From Ahaetulla prasina (Eukaryota > Chordata > Lepidosauria > Squamata > Colubridae), in the NCBI RefSeq assembly GCF_028640845.1, contig NC_080542.1, forward strand, positions 137,756,346 through 137,820,345: a stretch of 64,000 bases of DNA, read 5' to 3'. Below, in pieces: positions 48,664 through 59,605 of the stretch. The position numbers and the translations under genes are program-made. Below the pieces are notes generated by a model. It did no database searches, was not told the DNA's origin, and saw only the letters and a list, made by a program, of their open reading frames with translations. How positions within the stretch are numbered: position 1 is the stretch's first letter; every line of letters starts with the position of its first letter.

Positions 48664-48671
48664 AGTAAGTT

Positions 48672-48704
48672 ATATAACTTACTATAAGTTATATAACTTA
48701 TAGA
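48672..48704. repeat. AT-rich tandem palindromes at the CR1 5' edge
   Basis: Two copies of the 14-bp palindrome AAGTTATATAACTT separated by ACTAT, immediately outside the 5' end of the CR1 element. Confidence 0.75.
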
Positions 48705-48825
48705 TCATGATCTGATGTGTAAAATCATGGAACTGCTTCACCAGTTCTACTGTCCTCAACTATCTCAAGTTATCCTTCTCTCTCAAGGAGCTCAACCATT
48801 TCCCCTTTTCCAGTGTTATATAGAT

Positions 48826-48915
48826 CAGGGGTCTCCGACCTTAGCAAAGCTGGCTGAGGAATTCTGGGAGTTGAAGTCTACAAGTCTTAAAGTTGCCAAG
48901 GTTGGAAACCCCTTA
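48826..48915. mobile_element. hAT-like MITE with deleted left arm, perfect 8-bp TSD
   Basis: Starts CAGGGGTCTCCGACC, jumps after about 17 bases to the right arm (gctggctgaggaattctggg) and ends gttggaaaccccTTA. Perfect ATATAGAT duplications (48818-48825, 48916-48923) flank it, so the deletion is internal. Related to 6266-6405. Confidence 0.8.
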
Positions 48916-50404
48916 ATATAGATAACATGCATGACTAGATAATTGTATCATTTCTTTCTGTCTCCTCAGATTTCTTCTCCAAACCAATTTTTCTACAAAG
49001 CAAACCTTTCTAATGTTATTGCCTTCCTCTAACTAGTATTGAATTAATTATGATTTTAACTTTTATATTAATAATATGTATGTAGACTTAAAAATCAATA
49101 GCAAGTGCAGGAGAGCAACTTTTAAGGACTACATCACACAGTAAAAGGAAAGGTATACCGCATTCCCTCACCGTGCTGCCAAAAAAACATGCCAGAGTTG
49201 CTGTTTTATGTCCACATATTCAATTATATCATGACGATGAATGATAACTCTGGGTATGTCATCCAGAGACCGTCAGATGAAGAAATATCAGTACGGTTTT
49301 GATTTGTTTTGTTGACAGGATAACTGCTTTCTTTCTGATAAATGTATGTGAGAGGAATTCAGTAATATGAAAGAAAACATCTAGAAACTTTAGAAGATAT
49401 TTTCTGCACGATAGACATTCATGTCTATATCCTTTCGTCTTGCCTAAATCTGTAGTGCATGTGGAACCAATGGATGCTTTTCTTCCAAGAATAATACAAG
49501 TGGAGTCAAGGATCATTTGTTTTTCATTGGGATGGCTACATTGAAGTCTTGACAAAGATTGTGTGTTTAGGTGAACCTACTATTGAATTCTGAAACACAT
49601 TTATCATATGGTTGTTAATGATATATTTAGGGTGACATCATTTGACCCTAAATGCATGCATTTAAAGAGATGGGAAAATTATTTGCCTCCATTTCCCCTC
49701 TTTGTGGAATTTTAGAGTCAGCTTTTCAGAACAAGATCTTTGTTCTTGTTCTTATAAAATACTTCGCATATTGCGTATGTTGTGTTGTGTATGTATTGCA
49801 TCCTGATCATTTTAAGAAATTTGGATGTCCAGTGCAAGCTTCTATTACAATTTTTAAGATGAATTCCTTTGAAATCAGGTGGTAAACTATATACTCCTCA
49901 AGGAATTTCTGAATTAAAAATAAGTATTTAGAAAAGATATGTAAGATTCAAAATCATAAAAACCACCTTATACTAAAATCCTATTTAAGAAATTGACCAA
50001 TTCCTGATTTACTGGTAGGGTAGTTATAATAGAGATGATTTAGCTTCTAGGGAAAACCAGGTTTCACAGAAAAACAAAATCCTGTTAGCCCAATCTTTCA
50101 CAGAGCTCCGTGAACCAATAGAACTTCAAAAGTCCCAATCTATCCACTGTCTAACATGGAGCTGCCTTAGTTAATAAATAATAATAAATTTATCCAAAAC
50201 TGATTCTGGATAATGGATATCTTTATTATGAAACCATTTACTTTTTCATTGTGTCTGTGGGATGACAACTGAGTAATATCTCATTATCTAAATTATCTAC
50301 AATATGGAATGTAGGAATAAATCAGCTTTCTGATCCAAGTGATCAATAGAAAATATTTGTTTAGGCACTTTTGATAAGTATTGAGAAACACTGCCCTTCA
50401 ATCC

Positions 50405-50960
50405 TTATACTCTCTGCATCATCATCATCATCATTCTAGCCATTGTCTATTCACTGAAGGATGAAGGCCTCTTCCACAGATTTCCAACCAATATGGTCTT
50501 GAGCTTTTTTTTTTTTTTTTTTTTTTTGCCAATTGGGCCAATACTTGCTGAAGTCATCTATTCATCTTATTTTAGGTCTCTTTTGTGGATGCTTTTTATC
50601 AAATGCAAGCCATTCTATGACTACTATAGTCCACCTGCCGTCAGTTCTTGTTGCTGTGTGACCAGCCCATTTTCATTTCAATTCTTTTACTCTCTTGGTA
50701 ACATTATATACTTTTGTTTGTTCTCTAATCCATGTGCAGGTCTTTTTATTTTTCTTGTAATGCCAAGCATGTATCATTCCATGGCTCTTTGTGCCACTCG
50801 TAGCGTCACAATTGTATCAGTTGTGATGTTAGTGTTCATGTTTCACTGGCGTATAGCACACAGTGATCGAAAACTTTTATCTTCAGGTTTAGGGGAGGTT
50901 GTTCTTGATAATTACGTTTAACTTGCCAAATGCCTTTCAACCACATTTAACTCTCTGCAT
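50405..50960 (-). mobile_element. RTE-type LINE remnant (C-terminal region)
   Basis: On the - strand around 50812-50755 it encodes VTLRVAQRAMERYMLGIT (one stop by mutation), the conserved block of RTE/BovB ORF2 C-termini. The following region still shows LVTQQQELTAGGL, comparable to the WAGHxARxxDGRW block. Many stops; non-functional. A poly(T) run (50505-50527) interrupts it. The + strand open frame across it is antisense to this remnant. Confidence 0.7.
50505..50527. repeat. poly(T) run
   Basis: About 23 consecutive T inside the RTE remnant; may mark a small internal insertion. Confidence 0.85.
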
Positions 50961-53900
50961 ATTGAACATTTATTGTGATCTCAGTATGTTTCCAATTTTG
51001 TTCTAATCCTAATCCAATTTCTAATTCTAATTCTCTAATTCTAATTTGATGCAGTAGACAAATTCTAATTCACTGTTTGTCTACTAGATCAAGTTTATAG
51101 ATATAATCAGATATTATAATCCTACCTTCATCTTTTTAGTATTGAAGTATGGTGGTTGACCTTATTTTCAGTTCTAATATTATCACCTTGCTGTACATAG
51201 TAGCTAATGTTTCTTTTCCTCATAAGCAAGCCATGGAATTAATAGGCAAATAAAAAATGAACTAATCATTGCATACACTGAATTGCACATTCATTTTGAA
51301 AAAGGGTGTTTTAGATGTTTGGAACATTTGAATTTTAAGTGGTATTTTGTTCAGTCAAAATTAAACTTATTGGAGAGGGGGCAGCAAAGAAAAGATAAGC
51401 CACTTACATTAAACATTTGTAAAGCCCATTTGTGTCTTCAGTAATAAGAGGTACAATGAGAGCAATGAGAACAAGATTGGAAAATGTATACAATTTCTTA
51501 CATAGAATAGTAAACAAGAAACATTTTCTAGCCTCATTCTTTTACCCACAAGAGAAGGATTGATTTTGTTGCAAGAGCTCTGAAGAATGCCATTTATTGA
51601 CTCCATTGTAGCATGTAATGTCACATTCCATTTTAAGTGTGGGTTTAGTGCCATTCAATACAAGGTAAGTCATGTGAAACTGCCCAAAGAAAAGAGTGGA
51701 GGGTTTTTTGGATTGGATAGAGCCCCATTCTGTTCTTGACCTGCTCCCCTCTGCCATTGGGGGTGTGCACTCTGAAATCCCTGACCTGGGCTATGGGCAG
51801 TTTAAATGAAAGATCAAAGGGCAGAGCGGGCATCTCCCATCCTGCTGAGGTGGGCCTTTCCCAGGCTGTCACACTGTGAGGCAACCAAAGGTTTTGTTCT
51901 GCCAGGAATCTAGGCCCGGTCTGTGAGGCCTAGTCCTCCTTTGTCTGGCCTGAGAAGTTTGAGGCCCAGGTTAAGGATCCAGTGTTGTTCAAATGATCAA
52001 AGGCCTGAAGTCCAATCTTTCTTTCCATTTCCTTTTTTTAAAAGAATGAATTGCACAAGTATCAAAGAATAGCATTGCCATGGCTTTTCTTTGGTGCACC
52101 AGCTCTAGTCCTTCAGTATTGAACAAAAAAAAATGCAAGTGCACTTTGGTTTAAGCCCAGCTGTATTGCTAGCATCTCTGAACATGTTTTACAAAAAAAC
52201 AAGGGGGGGGGAGGGAGTTAAGGATTAAGGTCTTTAGGTTTGTTTTGTTTAAAAAAGGTCTTTTAGGAGACGAAATTTAGAATAATTTGAGTTCCTGTTC
52301 CCTTCTCTGTTTTTTTAACAGGAGAAATAGTGCATTTCCAAATCAAACTAAATAGGGAACAATTAGCTTCAGTTGCTGGAAATTAGAAAGCAATCAAAAT
52401 TCTTGGACTTATCAATGGTTTTTTAAAATATTTTATGAAATAGTGTTTCTTTTAAATATAATTTTAAATGCGTATGTCTGCTATAAAAATACTGACATTT
52501 AAAATTTTGATATAATTTTTCTTCAGAAAATAATGTTTTATAGTCTGGTTCCCATATGTTTAAGTAGTCACATTTTGAGAAAAGTTTTTATTTTTAACAA
52601 AAATCATTTTTGTAAAAAAAAGTCTCATTGAATTTAATTAAATTTAATTTTAAATAGACGTTTATAAAATTGCACTGTTAGAATTTCAGATTTTGTCAAG
52701 ATTATAATTTTATGAAATTCAATTCCATCATTTCTCTTATGCTTATATAAATATGGTGAATATTCTTAACACTAATTTTAATTATAATTGTTTTTTCCTA
52801 ATCCAATAATCCAGTCACATTGGAATATGTAGTGGTCCAAATTTAAGCTTCATTAGGGAATCTGAATTAGTAATATTGTGGCTGAAATCCCACTAATATA
52901 CATGTGAAAAATCTATAGGCATTTTTTGAGCTTATGCTAAAAAGTGATTATGGATATATATTTTTACTTTAAAGATCCAATTTCTTGTTTATTGACAAAT
53001 ACCTCCTGAGACCTTGCCATTTTTCCATATTTTATCTGGCACTTCTGTATTGTTTCAGGGAAAATAAAGAGTTCAGATACTTTAAAAGGTATTAGTGACA
53101 TATTATAGAGACCTAATTACAGAGAAGCATTTGAAGATTTTTTTTAACAACTGGAATTGTTGTACCTTTGCCTTCTAAACTTTGAATTTTAATTTTATTG
53201 ATTTGCACACTTCAAATTCTATAGTGTATTAGAACCAAGTATATAACGGGGTTAGAGAAGTGAAATAGCTGAGGCCTTGCTTTCATATTTTTTTAAAAAA
53301 GCCATCTGAATATACAAAAATTCTATGCATAATGGCATTTTGAGAGCACTGATATAATCAAAAGATGTGTATTCACTGAAACATATATATTTTATTTTGC
53401 ATACAAAAAATCTTATAGATTTGCAAACGTAGTCCACGAGTGGACTGACAAATTGTCAACTAGATATATCAGTTCCAGCACACTTTTAGTATAATGGTTT
53501 TTGAAATTTTTTTGTCAATTAATTAATGTAAGCCTTAAACCATATTCAGAGACAAACAATGAAGTTAGATATTGATTGTAGATGGTAAGCATGTATTTAA
53601 AAGAAATATGTATGATATTCAAGATCCTCGATATCACATAGCTTTCCTTGTTGAAACATACATATTTCACTAGCATGAATAAATAAAACAGTAGAAATGT
53701 TTGAAATATGCATTATCATCCAGCTTGCCTTATAGGTTCAGAATTCTTAAACATGTAAAATACAATTGAAAAGATTAGTTTTCTGGATATCATGACATAC
53801 CTGAATCCTACTTAGATACTTTATCTGTTTCTTAGCAAGATTAGACATAACTACTGGAAGGGTAATTTAAAATGCACACAAGCTCACGTAAGCCTAGAAA

Positions 53901-55266
53901 CCTCAAACATTATTATAGATAATGTAAGTAAAATGGAGGGAAAAAAGTGTAAAATTAAATAGAGCTGATGCTTTCTAATCAGTTCACTATCTTTTGCCAT
54001 TATTTGTTTAATGATTGTTTTAAAAATTTGCTCAGTATTTTTCATACATTTAAGTATGGAGGGAGTGGTAGAGAACTTCAGCAAAAATATTTCTTTAATA
54101 CTGAGGGAAGGAAGGAATTAATAGCAGAAATTTTGGAATTGTATTCAGATAAGCCTATTAATTGATGACAGATGGCTAATATATTTAGAATCTTAAAAAT
54201 GCTTTCGAATAATTATGTGCTGTCAGTAGCTTGTGAGAGCAATCACTCTGAACCAATGAAGCAGTAACCAGTGGTTCACAATCTAGAGAGATGAATATGT
54301 AAAGGTTCCAGGGAAAAAAATTGCATGCAAAAAAACAGTTTATGGGCTGAATTAACAAAAACTAGCAATAAAAATTTTGTGCTGTCAGTTTTGAAGCAGC
54401 AGCTAAAGATTGGGAGAGGAAGCAAGTTTTTTCAGCATGTGTGGCTTACAGCTGCCTTACGAGGTCCACATGAGCATCAAATCAATCTCAGGATAGTCAT
54501 CTGATTCTTAAAGTGATTACTATTGATTTACAAAATAACTCCATTATTTAATTAATGAAATACATTTGGGTCATTTATGACAGTAGCATAATTTTTAAAT
54601 TATGAATATCTGTCTAATTATAGCTTGGCTTTTGTACACAGGATTCTTTTCCTATATTAATTGCCGTTGCAAAGGAAAAAGAATAATTGCATTCTACACA
54701 GCATGCATGTATATTTAAGTTTGACATTTGCAACCCCAAATCAGCCTGAATTACCAATGTTTACTGAATTCTCTAGCTTTACTGACTCTCCCATTTCATG
54801 ATCTTTGGATGGATTTCCTTGTCTCGCTGAGCTCTTTAAGAGGTTGTGGATTGATAAAGAGGTAGTTGCAAGAACCAACAAAGAAATGTCATTGTTTATC
54901 AAAAAGCAAATTCTTTCATCATAAGAAATATATTTTTAAATTACTCATCTTTACAACATTGAATCTTTTAAAACACTCTGGAACTGCTGGAACAAGATTT
55001 GGATGCTATATAGTTTCATCACAGGGAAAGATGTTGGTATGTTTTATAGACATTAGTCAGAATGATAAAAGAGGTATCAGTTATCACCAAAAGTATATGC
55101 CATGTGAAATTTGAAGAAACTAATATTATTAGTTGATGGTTCTCCAAGGTTGATTGCTTTCATGAATTTCCTCCTACTTTGCCAGCAAAAATCAGCAAAT
55201 GCTAATAATATCCAGACAACTTGTGGCCCTCCAGATGTTACTGAACTACAATTATGTTGCTCAATG

Positions 55267-55335
<69 letters not shown>

Positions 55336-55336
55336 T
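55267..55336. repeat. (AAT)n microsatellite at L2-clade LINE tail
   Basis: About 23 units of AAT abutting the 3' end of the L2-clade element that starts at 55337 on the - strand. Confidence 0.92.
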
Positions 55337-57315
55337 TTTAATTTGTATACCGCCCTTCTCCCGAAGGACTCAGGGTGGTGAACAGGAAGATAAAATATAA
55401 ATACACACAATAATTAAAAACATCCCTTAAAAAACTAATTTAAATGCCCAAAATGTTAAAAAACGTACTCCCCCGTAAAATCACAAAATTTTAAAAACCC
55501 ATCCAATAAAAATAAAAATCAGGCTAGTCCAGCCATACGAAATAAATAAGTTTTAAGTTCGCGGCGAAAGGTCCTAAGGTCAGGTAATTGTCGAAGTCCG
55601 AGGGGAAGTTCGTTCCACAGGGTCGGAGCTTCCACAGAGAAGGCCCTCCCCCTGGGGGCCGCCAGTCGACACTGTTTGGCTGACGGCACCCTGAGAAGTC
55701 CCTCTCTGTGGGAACATACCAGACGATGGGAGATAGAAGCCGGCAGTAGACGGTCCCGTAGATAGCCCGGTCCTAAGCCATGGAGCGCTTTAAAGGTGGT
55801 AACCAATACCTTGAAGCGCACCCGGAAAACAACAGGTAGCCAGTGCAGTCTGCGCAGGATAGGTGTTATGTGGGAGCTCCGAGACGCTCCCTCAATAACC
55901 CGCGCAGTTCTGAACTAGCTGAAGTCTCCGGGTGCTCTTCAAGGGGAGCCCCATGTAGAGAGCATTGCAGTAGTCCAGGCGAGAGGTAACGAGAGCATGA
56001 GTGACTGTGCATAAGGCATCCCGGTCCAGGAAGGGACGCAACTGGCGGATCAGGCGAACCTGATAAAATGCTCTCCTGGAGACGGTCGCCAAATGGTCTT
56101 CAAAGGACAACCGACCATCCAGGAGCACGCCCAAGTTGCGTACCTTCTCCATCGGGGCCAATGATTCACCCCGACAGACAGCCGCATCTGCAGCTGACTG
56201 TACCGAGGTGCCGGCATCCACAGCCACTCCGTCTTGGAGGATTAAGTTTGAGCCTGTTCCTTCCCATCCAGACCCGTCGGCTTCCAGACACGGGACAGCA
56301 CTTGACAGCTTCACTGGGGTGGCCGGGTGGAAAAGTACAGCTGGGTATCATCAGCGTACAGTTGGTATCTCACCCCAAAGCCACTGATGATCTCACCCAG
56401 CGGCTTCATATAGATGTTGAACAGGAGGGTGAGAGAATCGACCCCTGCGGCACCCACATGAGGCACCTTGAGTCGATCTCTGCCCCCTGTCAACACCGTC
56501 TGCGTCCGATCAGAGAGGTAGGAGGAGAACCACCGATAAGCGGTGCCTCCACTCCCAACCCCTCAACGGCGCAGCAGGATACCATGGTCGATGGTATCAA
56601 AAGCCGCTGAGAGGTCTAATAGGACCAGGGCAGAGGTAACCCCTATCCTGGCCTCCAGAGATCATCCACCAGTGCGACCAAAGCTGTCTCTGTACTGTAT
56701 CCGGGCGGGCGGACTGGAGCAGGTCTAGATAGACAGCTTCATCCAGGTACTGGGGTAGCTGACATGCCACCACACTCTCTACAACCTTCGCCGTGGCGAA
56801 GATTGGAGACTGGCCGGTAGTTCCCTAAAACAGCTGGGTCCAGGGAAGGCTTCTTGAGGAGGGGTCTCACCACAGCCTCTTTCAAGGCCGCGGGAAAGAC
56901 CCCCTCCCGCAAAGAAGCATTTGTAATTCCCTGGAGCCAGCCTCGTGCCACCTCCTGAGTAGCCAGTACTAACCAGGAGGGGCACGGATCCAGTAAACAT
57001 GTGGTGGCGTTCAGCCTACCCAGCAACCTGTCCATGTCCTCGGGAGTCACAGGATCAAAGTCATCCCAAACCACCTCAACAAGACGGGCCTCAGAACCCT
57101 CGCCTGGATCTACCCAATTTTGATCCAATCCGTCCCGAAGCTGAACGATTTTGTCGTATAGATAACCGTTAAACTCCTCGGCACGCCCTTGTAGGGGGTC
57201 CTCCCGCCCCTCCTGTTGAAGGAGCGAGCGGGTCACCCGAAACAGGGCGGCCGGGCGGTTATCTGCCGACGCAATGAGGGAGGAAACGTAGGAACGCTTC
57301 GCAACCCTCATTGCC
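55337..57315 (-). mobile_element. L2-clade LINE, ORF2 RT region and 3' UTR (copy 1)
   Basis: Read on the - strand: the RT start (57317-56739) has FRVTRSLLQQEGREDPLQGR and GNYRPVSNL (near 56831-56794). Motif A follows as AAFDTIDHGIL near 56612-56578, then LFNIYMKPLGEII near 56424-56385, the catalytic YQLYADDTQLY near 56375-56345, SRLDYCNALYMGLP near 55985-55945, and the C-terminus FKALHGLGPGYL to ELKTYLFRMAGLA (55821-55519). The 3' UTR (tgtataccgcccttctcccg on +) ends at the (AAT)n. A few frameshifts separate these blocks. The sequence is GC-rich and CpG-rich compared with its surroundings, which suggests a young insertion. Confidence 0.88.
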
Positions 57316-57320
57316 ACTAG

Positions 57321-57870
57321 TGTTCTGTTTCCCTCCCCCTAATACTCCCAGCAAAGAGTCAGTCAGAGGCCTCCTTTTCTCCTTTTATTACATTGATACA
57401 TGTCCTGGCCACGTCTACCCACGGGCCTGCCAAGTTTCTGGAGATAACGAGGAAATTATAGATAAGGCCAGAATTACTCACGAATAGATTCTTCCCTCCA
57501 TTGAGACCGTTAGCTCGCGCCAATTCATTGCTTTGTCCAAGACAAAAAACCAGGAAGTCCCGCCTCCTATTTATAGTCTCTGCAGATGTCACTGCATGAC
57601 AATTATGACTTGGCTTTGTCCCAACTCTTCCGCTGCTGCGCACGCCGATCACGTCTACGTAATCTTGCATCACTCCAAAACTGTTCTTGGGGCGTTGCCA
57701 AATCAGAAGGAGGCTCCCGAGAATCAGGCTTTGCCGGCCCCTCCTCCTCCCTTTGAGTGGGTGCCAGGGAGGGAAAGGGCTCAAGAGAAGCAGGGCTGGC
57801 CAGGTCTTCTCCCTCACTTTCTGAATCATCCGAGTCCAGGAGTCCGGGTCCAGGAACCTGGGTCACAACA
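57321..57870 (-). mobile_element. solo LTR inserted in the LINE, 5-bp TSD
   Basis: 550 bp starting (on -) TGTTGTGACCCAGG and ending CAGAACA, so TG...CA bounded, with 5-bp duplications ACTAG at 57316-57320 and 57871-57875. Removing it restores the LINE frame as SYSRTYL-VAMRVAKRSY. On the - strand it has a TATA box TATAAATAGG (57575-57566) and AATAAA (57389-57384), about 180 bp apart, as expected for U3-R-U5. Its first 250 bp are open and encode an acidic peptide, LLDSDDSESEGEDLASPASL, to a stop at 57603. It may be a Gypsy-like or retroviral LTR; I cannot say which. No internal region is present. Confidence 0.82.
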
Positions 57871-57875
57871 ACTAG

Positions 57876-59447
57876 GTAGGTCCTACTATAGGACCTAACT
57901 AGTGTCCGGTCAGCCTCAGAGCGGCTGGATCTCCAAGCACTCTCTAGGCGTCTTCTCCGGCGCTTCATCTCCCTCAGCTCCTCGGAGAACCAAGGAGCTA
58001 GTTGAGACCGACACCGGGTCAGAGGCCGCAAAGGCACGACACGGTCCAAAGCTCCAGCCGCGGCCCGTTCCCAGGCCACAACTAGCTCTTCAGTCGAGTT
58101 ATGGGCCAGGTGCTCGGGAAACGGCCCAAGCTCCGTCAGGAACCTCTCCGGGTCATCAGGCACCTGGGACGGAACCAGCGCATTGGTTCCGTCTCCCTGC
58201 GGTGGTGGGTAGCGGTCAGAAAGTCTAGACGAAGGAGAAAATGATCTGACCATGACAAAGGTTCAACAACTAAATCATTTAAAACCAGATCATTAGACCA
58301 CTGGCCAGAGATAAAAATCAGGTCTAGGGTACCTCCCCCGACGTGGGTAGGGCCGTCAATTAACTGAATCAGGTCCATGGCCGTCATGGAAGCCATGAAC
58401 TCCTGAGCTGCCGAGGATGCTACGCCGGCTGATGGCAAATTGAAATCCCCCATGACCAACAGTCTGGGGGTTTCAACTGCCAACCCGGCCAGCAACTCCA
58501 ACAGCTCAGGCAGGGCTGTAGTCACGCAGCAAGGAGCCAGGTACGTGATCAACAAGCCCACCTGAGTTCTACGACCCCACTTCACGAAGAGGGATTCACA
58601 CCCAGCTATCTGAGGCACAGTGGTTTCCCTCGGTTCAAGACTCTCCTTAATGATAGCCGCCACCCCTCCACCCCTACCCTGGGCCTCGGCTGATGGGATG
58701 CTCGGAAGCCTGGTGGGCACATCTCCACTAGGGGGACCCCCCCTTCGGTGCCCAGCCAGGTCTCCGTGTCGCATAATGTCCGCGGTCCCTCCCTGAATAA
58801 GATCTGAAATCAGGGGGGCTTTATTAACCGCGGACCTGGCATTACATAACATCAGCCGGAGGCCCAGGTCCCGATTACTCTGGCCACTCGGGTCACGGGA
58901 AATTTCTGGGGGGCCGGAGCACGCAATCGCTCGTAAACAGCGAGGGCGAGCCCCCGCGACCTGATGTGGGCCCCCCTTCCGTCATATCTGCCTCTCCCAC
59001 TTACCGTAGTAATAGCTCGACCCTGACAAACTGGAACGACACCCCTCGCCATAACCCCAGGACCTATTAAGTTACCACCGCGAACACATGGTGGACCTAG
59101 CCCCCTCCCTGATGGGTTTTCCCCCCCACCCATCCACCCCCCCATTAAAATTCCCATTAAAACTCCCCTTAAAAAAACAGTTTAAACAATTAATTAAAAA
59201 TCCCCTAAGTCTCCTATTTTTGGCATGCCACCTCTCGGGGTTCCAAAACCCGTCCTCAAGATGGGCCCTCGATAGTGTAGGGGGCCAAACCTGCGAGAGA
59301 GGGGAATCTCGCAGGGCAAGAAGGTCAGCCGCTGTAAATGTCCGCATACTAAGAGTCCGGCAAACAAGCCCATCCTGGACCAATCAAGATGATAATTGAT
59401 AATTCCGGCAATTCGGGTAAGCACAGTTGAGGAATAGTTCTTGGGCG
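57876..59447 (-). mobile_element. L2-clade LINE, ORF2 N-terminal and endonuclease region (copy 1)
   Basis: On the - strand: N-terminal LSMRTFTAADLLALRDSPLS near 59355-59290, then the APE endonuclease with [18 protein letters not shown] (58849-58796), [11 protein letters not shown] (58460-58428), [20 protein letters not shown] (58345-58290) and LSWSDHFLL (58263-58237, catalytic His). Linker residues SEELREMKRRRRRLESAWRS lead to the RT at 57315 across the solo LTR. Relative to copy 2 (61097-62386) there is an indel near 58767 that breaks the frame after TADIMR and removes ITETWLG, so copy 1 endonuclease is dead. Confidence 0.87.
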
Positions 59448-59605
59448 TTGCCAAATCAGAAGGAGGCTCCGAGAATCAGGCTTTGCCGGCCCTCCTCCTC
59501 CCTTTGAGTGGGTGCCAGGGAGGAAAGGGCTCAAGAGAAGCAGGGCTGGCCAGGTCTTCTCCTCACTTTCTGAATCATCCGAGTCCAGGAGTCCGGGTCC
59601 AGGGA
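59438..59605 (-). repeat. partial second copy of the solo LTR
   Basis: Matches 57683-57858 of the LTR with small indels. The upper-coordinate side joins RT sequence at the shared string GGGTCCAGG; the lower-coordinate side joins the LINE 5' region at the shared string GTTCTTGGGCG (LTR copy has one extra G). No TG/CA ends and no target duplication, so it was copied with the LINE and not inserted separately. Confidence 0.82.

Larger units (their letters stand above)
45037..48670 (-). mobile_element. CR1 LINE, nearly complete but broken
   Basis: A 3.6-kb element read on the - strand. The 5' part (48663-48118) is ORF1, then the ORF2 endonuclease start at 47973, then the RT, then the C-terminus (45405-45097) and the CR1 3' UTR, ending at the (ATAAC)n tail. 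RT landmarks: SPGPDGLHPKVLKELAD near 46545-46490, ELIKFADDTKLAGIA near 45910-45867, MKFNSEKSKVLHLG near 45792-45750, LRRNFLTVRTINKWNDLP near 45225-45170. Frameshifts and stops interrupt ORF2 in several places, so it cannot move by itself. 5' boundary approximate. Confidence 0.9.

Noticed and set aside
49259..49555. 98-codon open frame on -
   Set aside because: No similarity I recognise, no splice or promoter context, and no neighbouring coding exons.
50493..50921. 142-codon hydrophobic open frame on +
   Set aside because: Antisense to an RTE LINE remnant and begins in a poly(T) run.
57877..57897. Perfect 9-bp inverted repeat next to the LTR
   Set aside because: It is LINE coding sequence (RSYSRTY) and reads in frame across the insertion site; not an LTR or target signal.
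57603..58253. Single 216-codon protein on the - strand
   Set aside because: It is a chimera of LINE ORF2 linker and LTR U3 sequence, created by the insertion.
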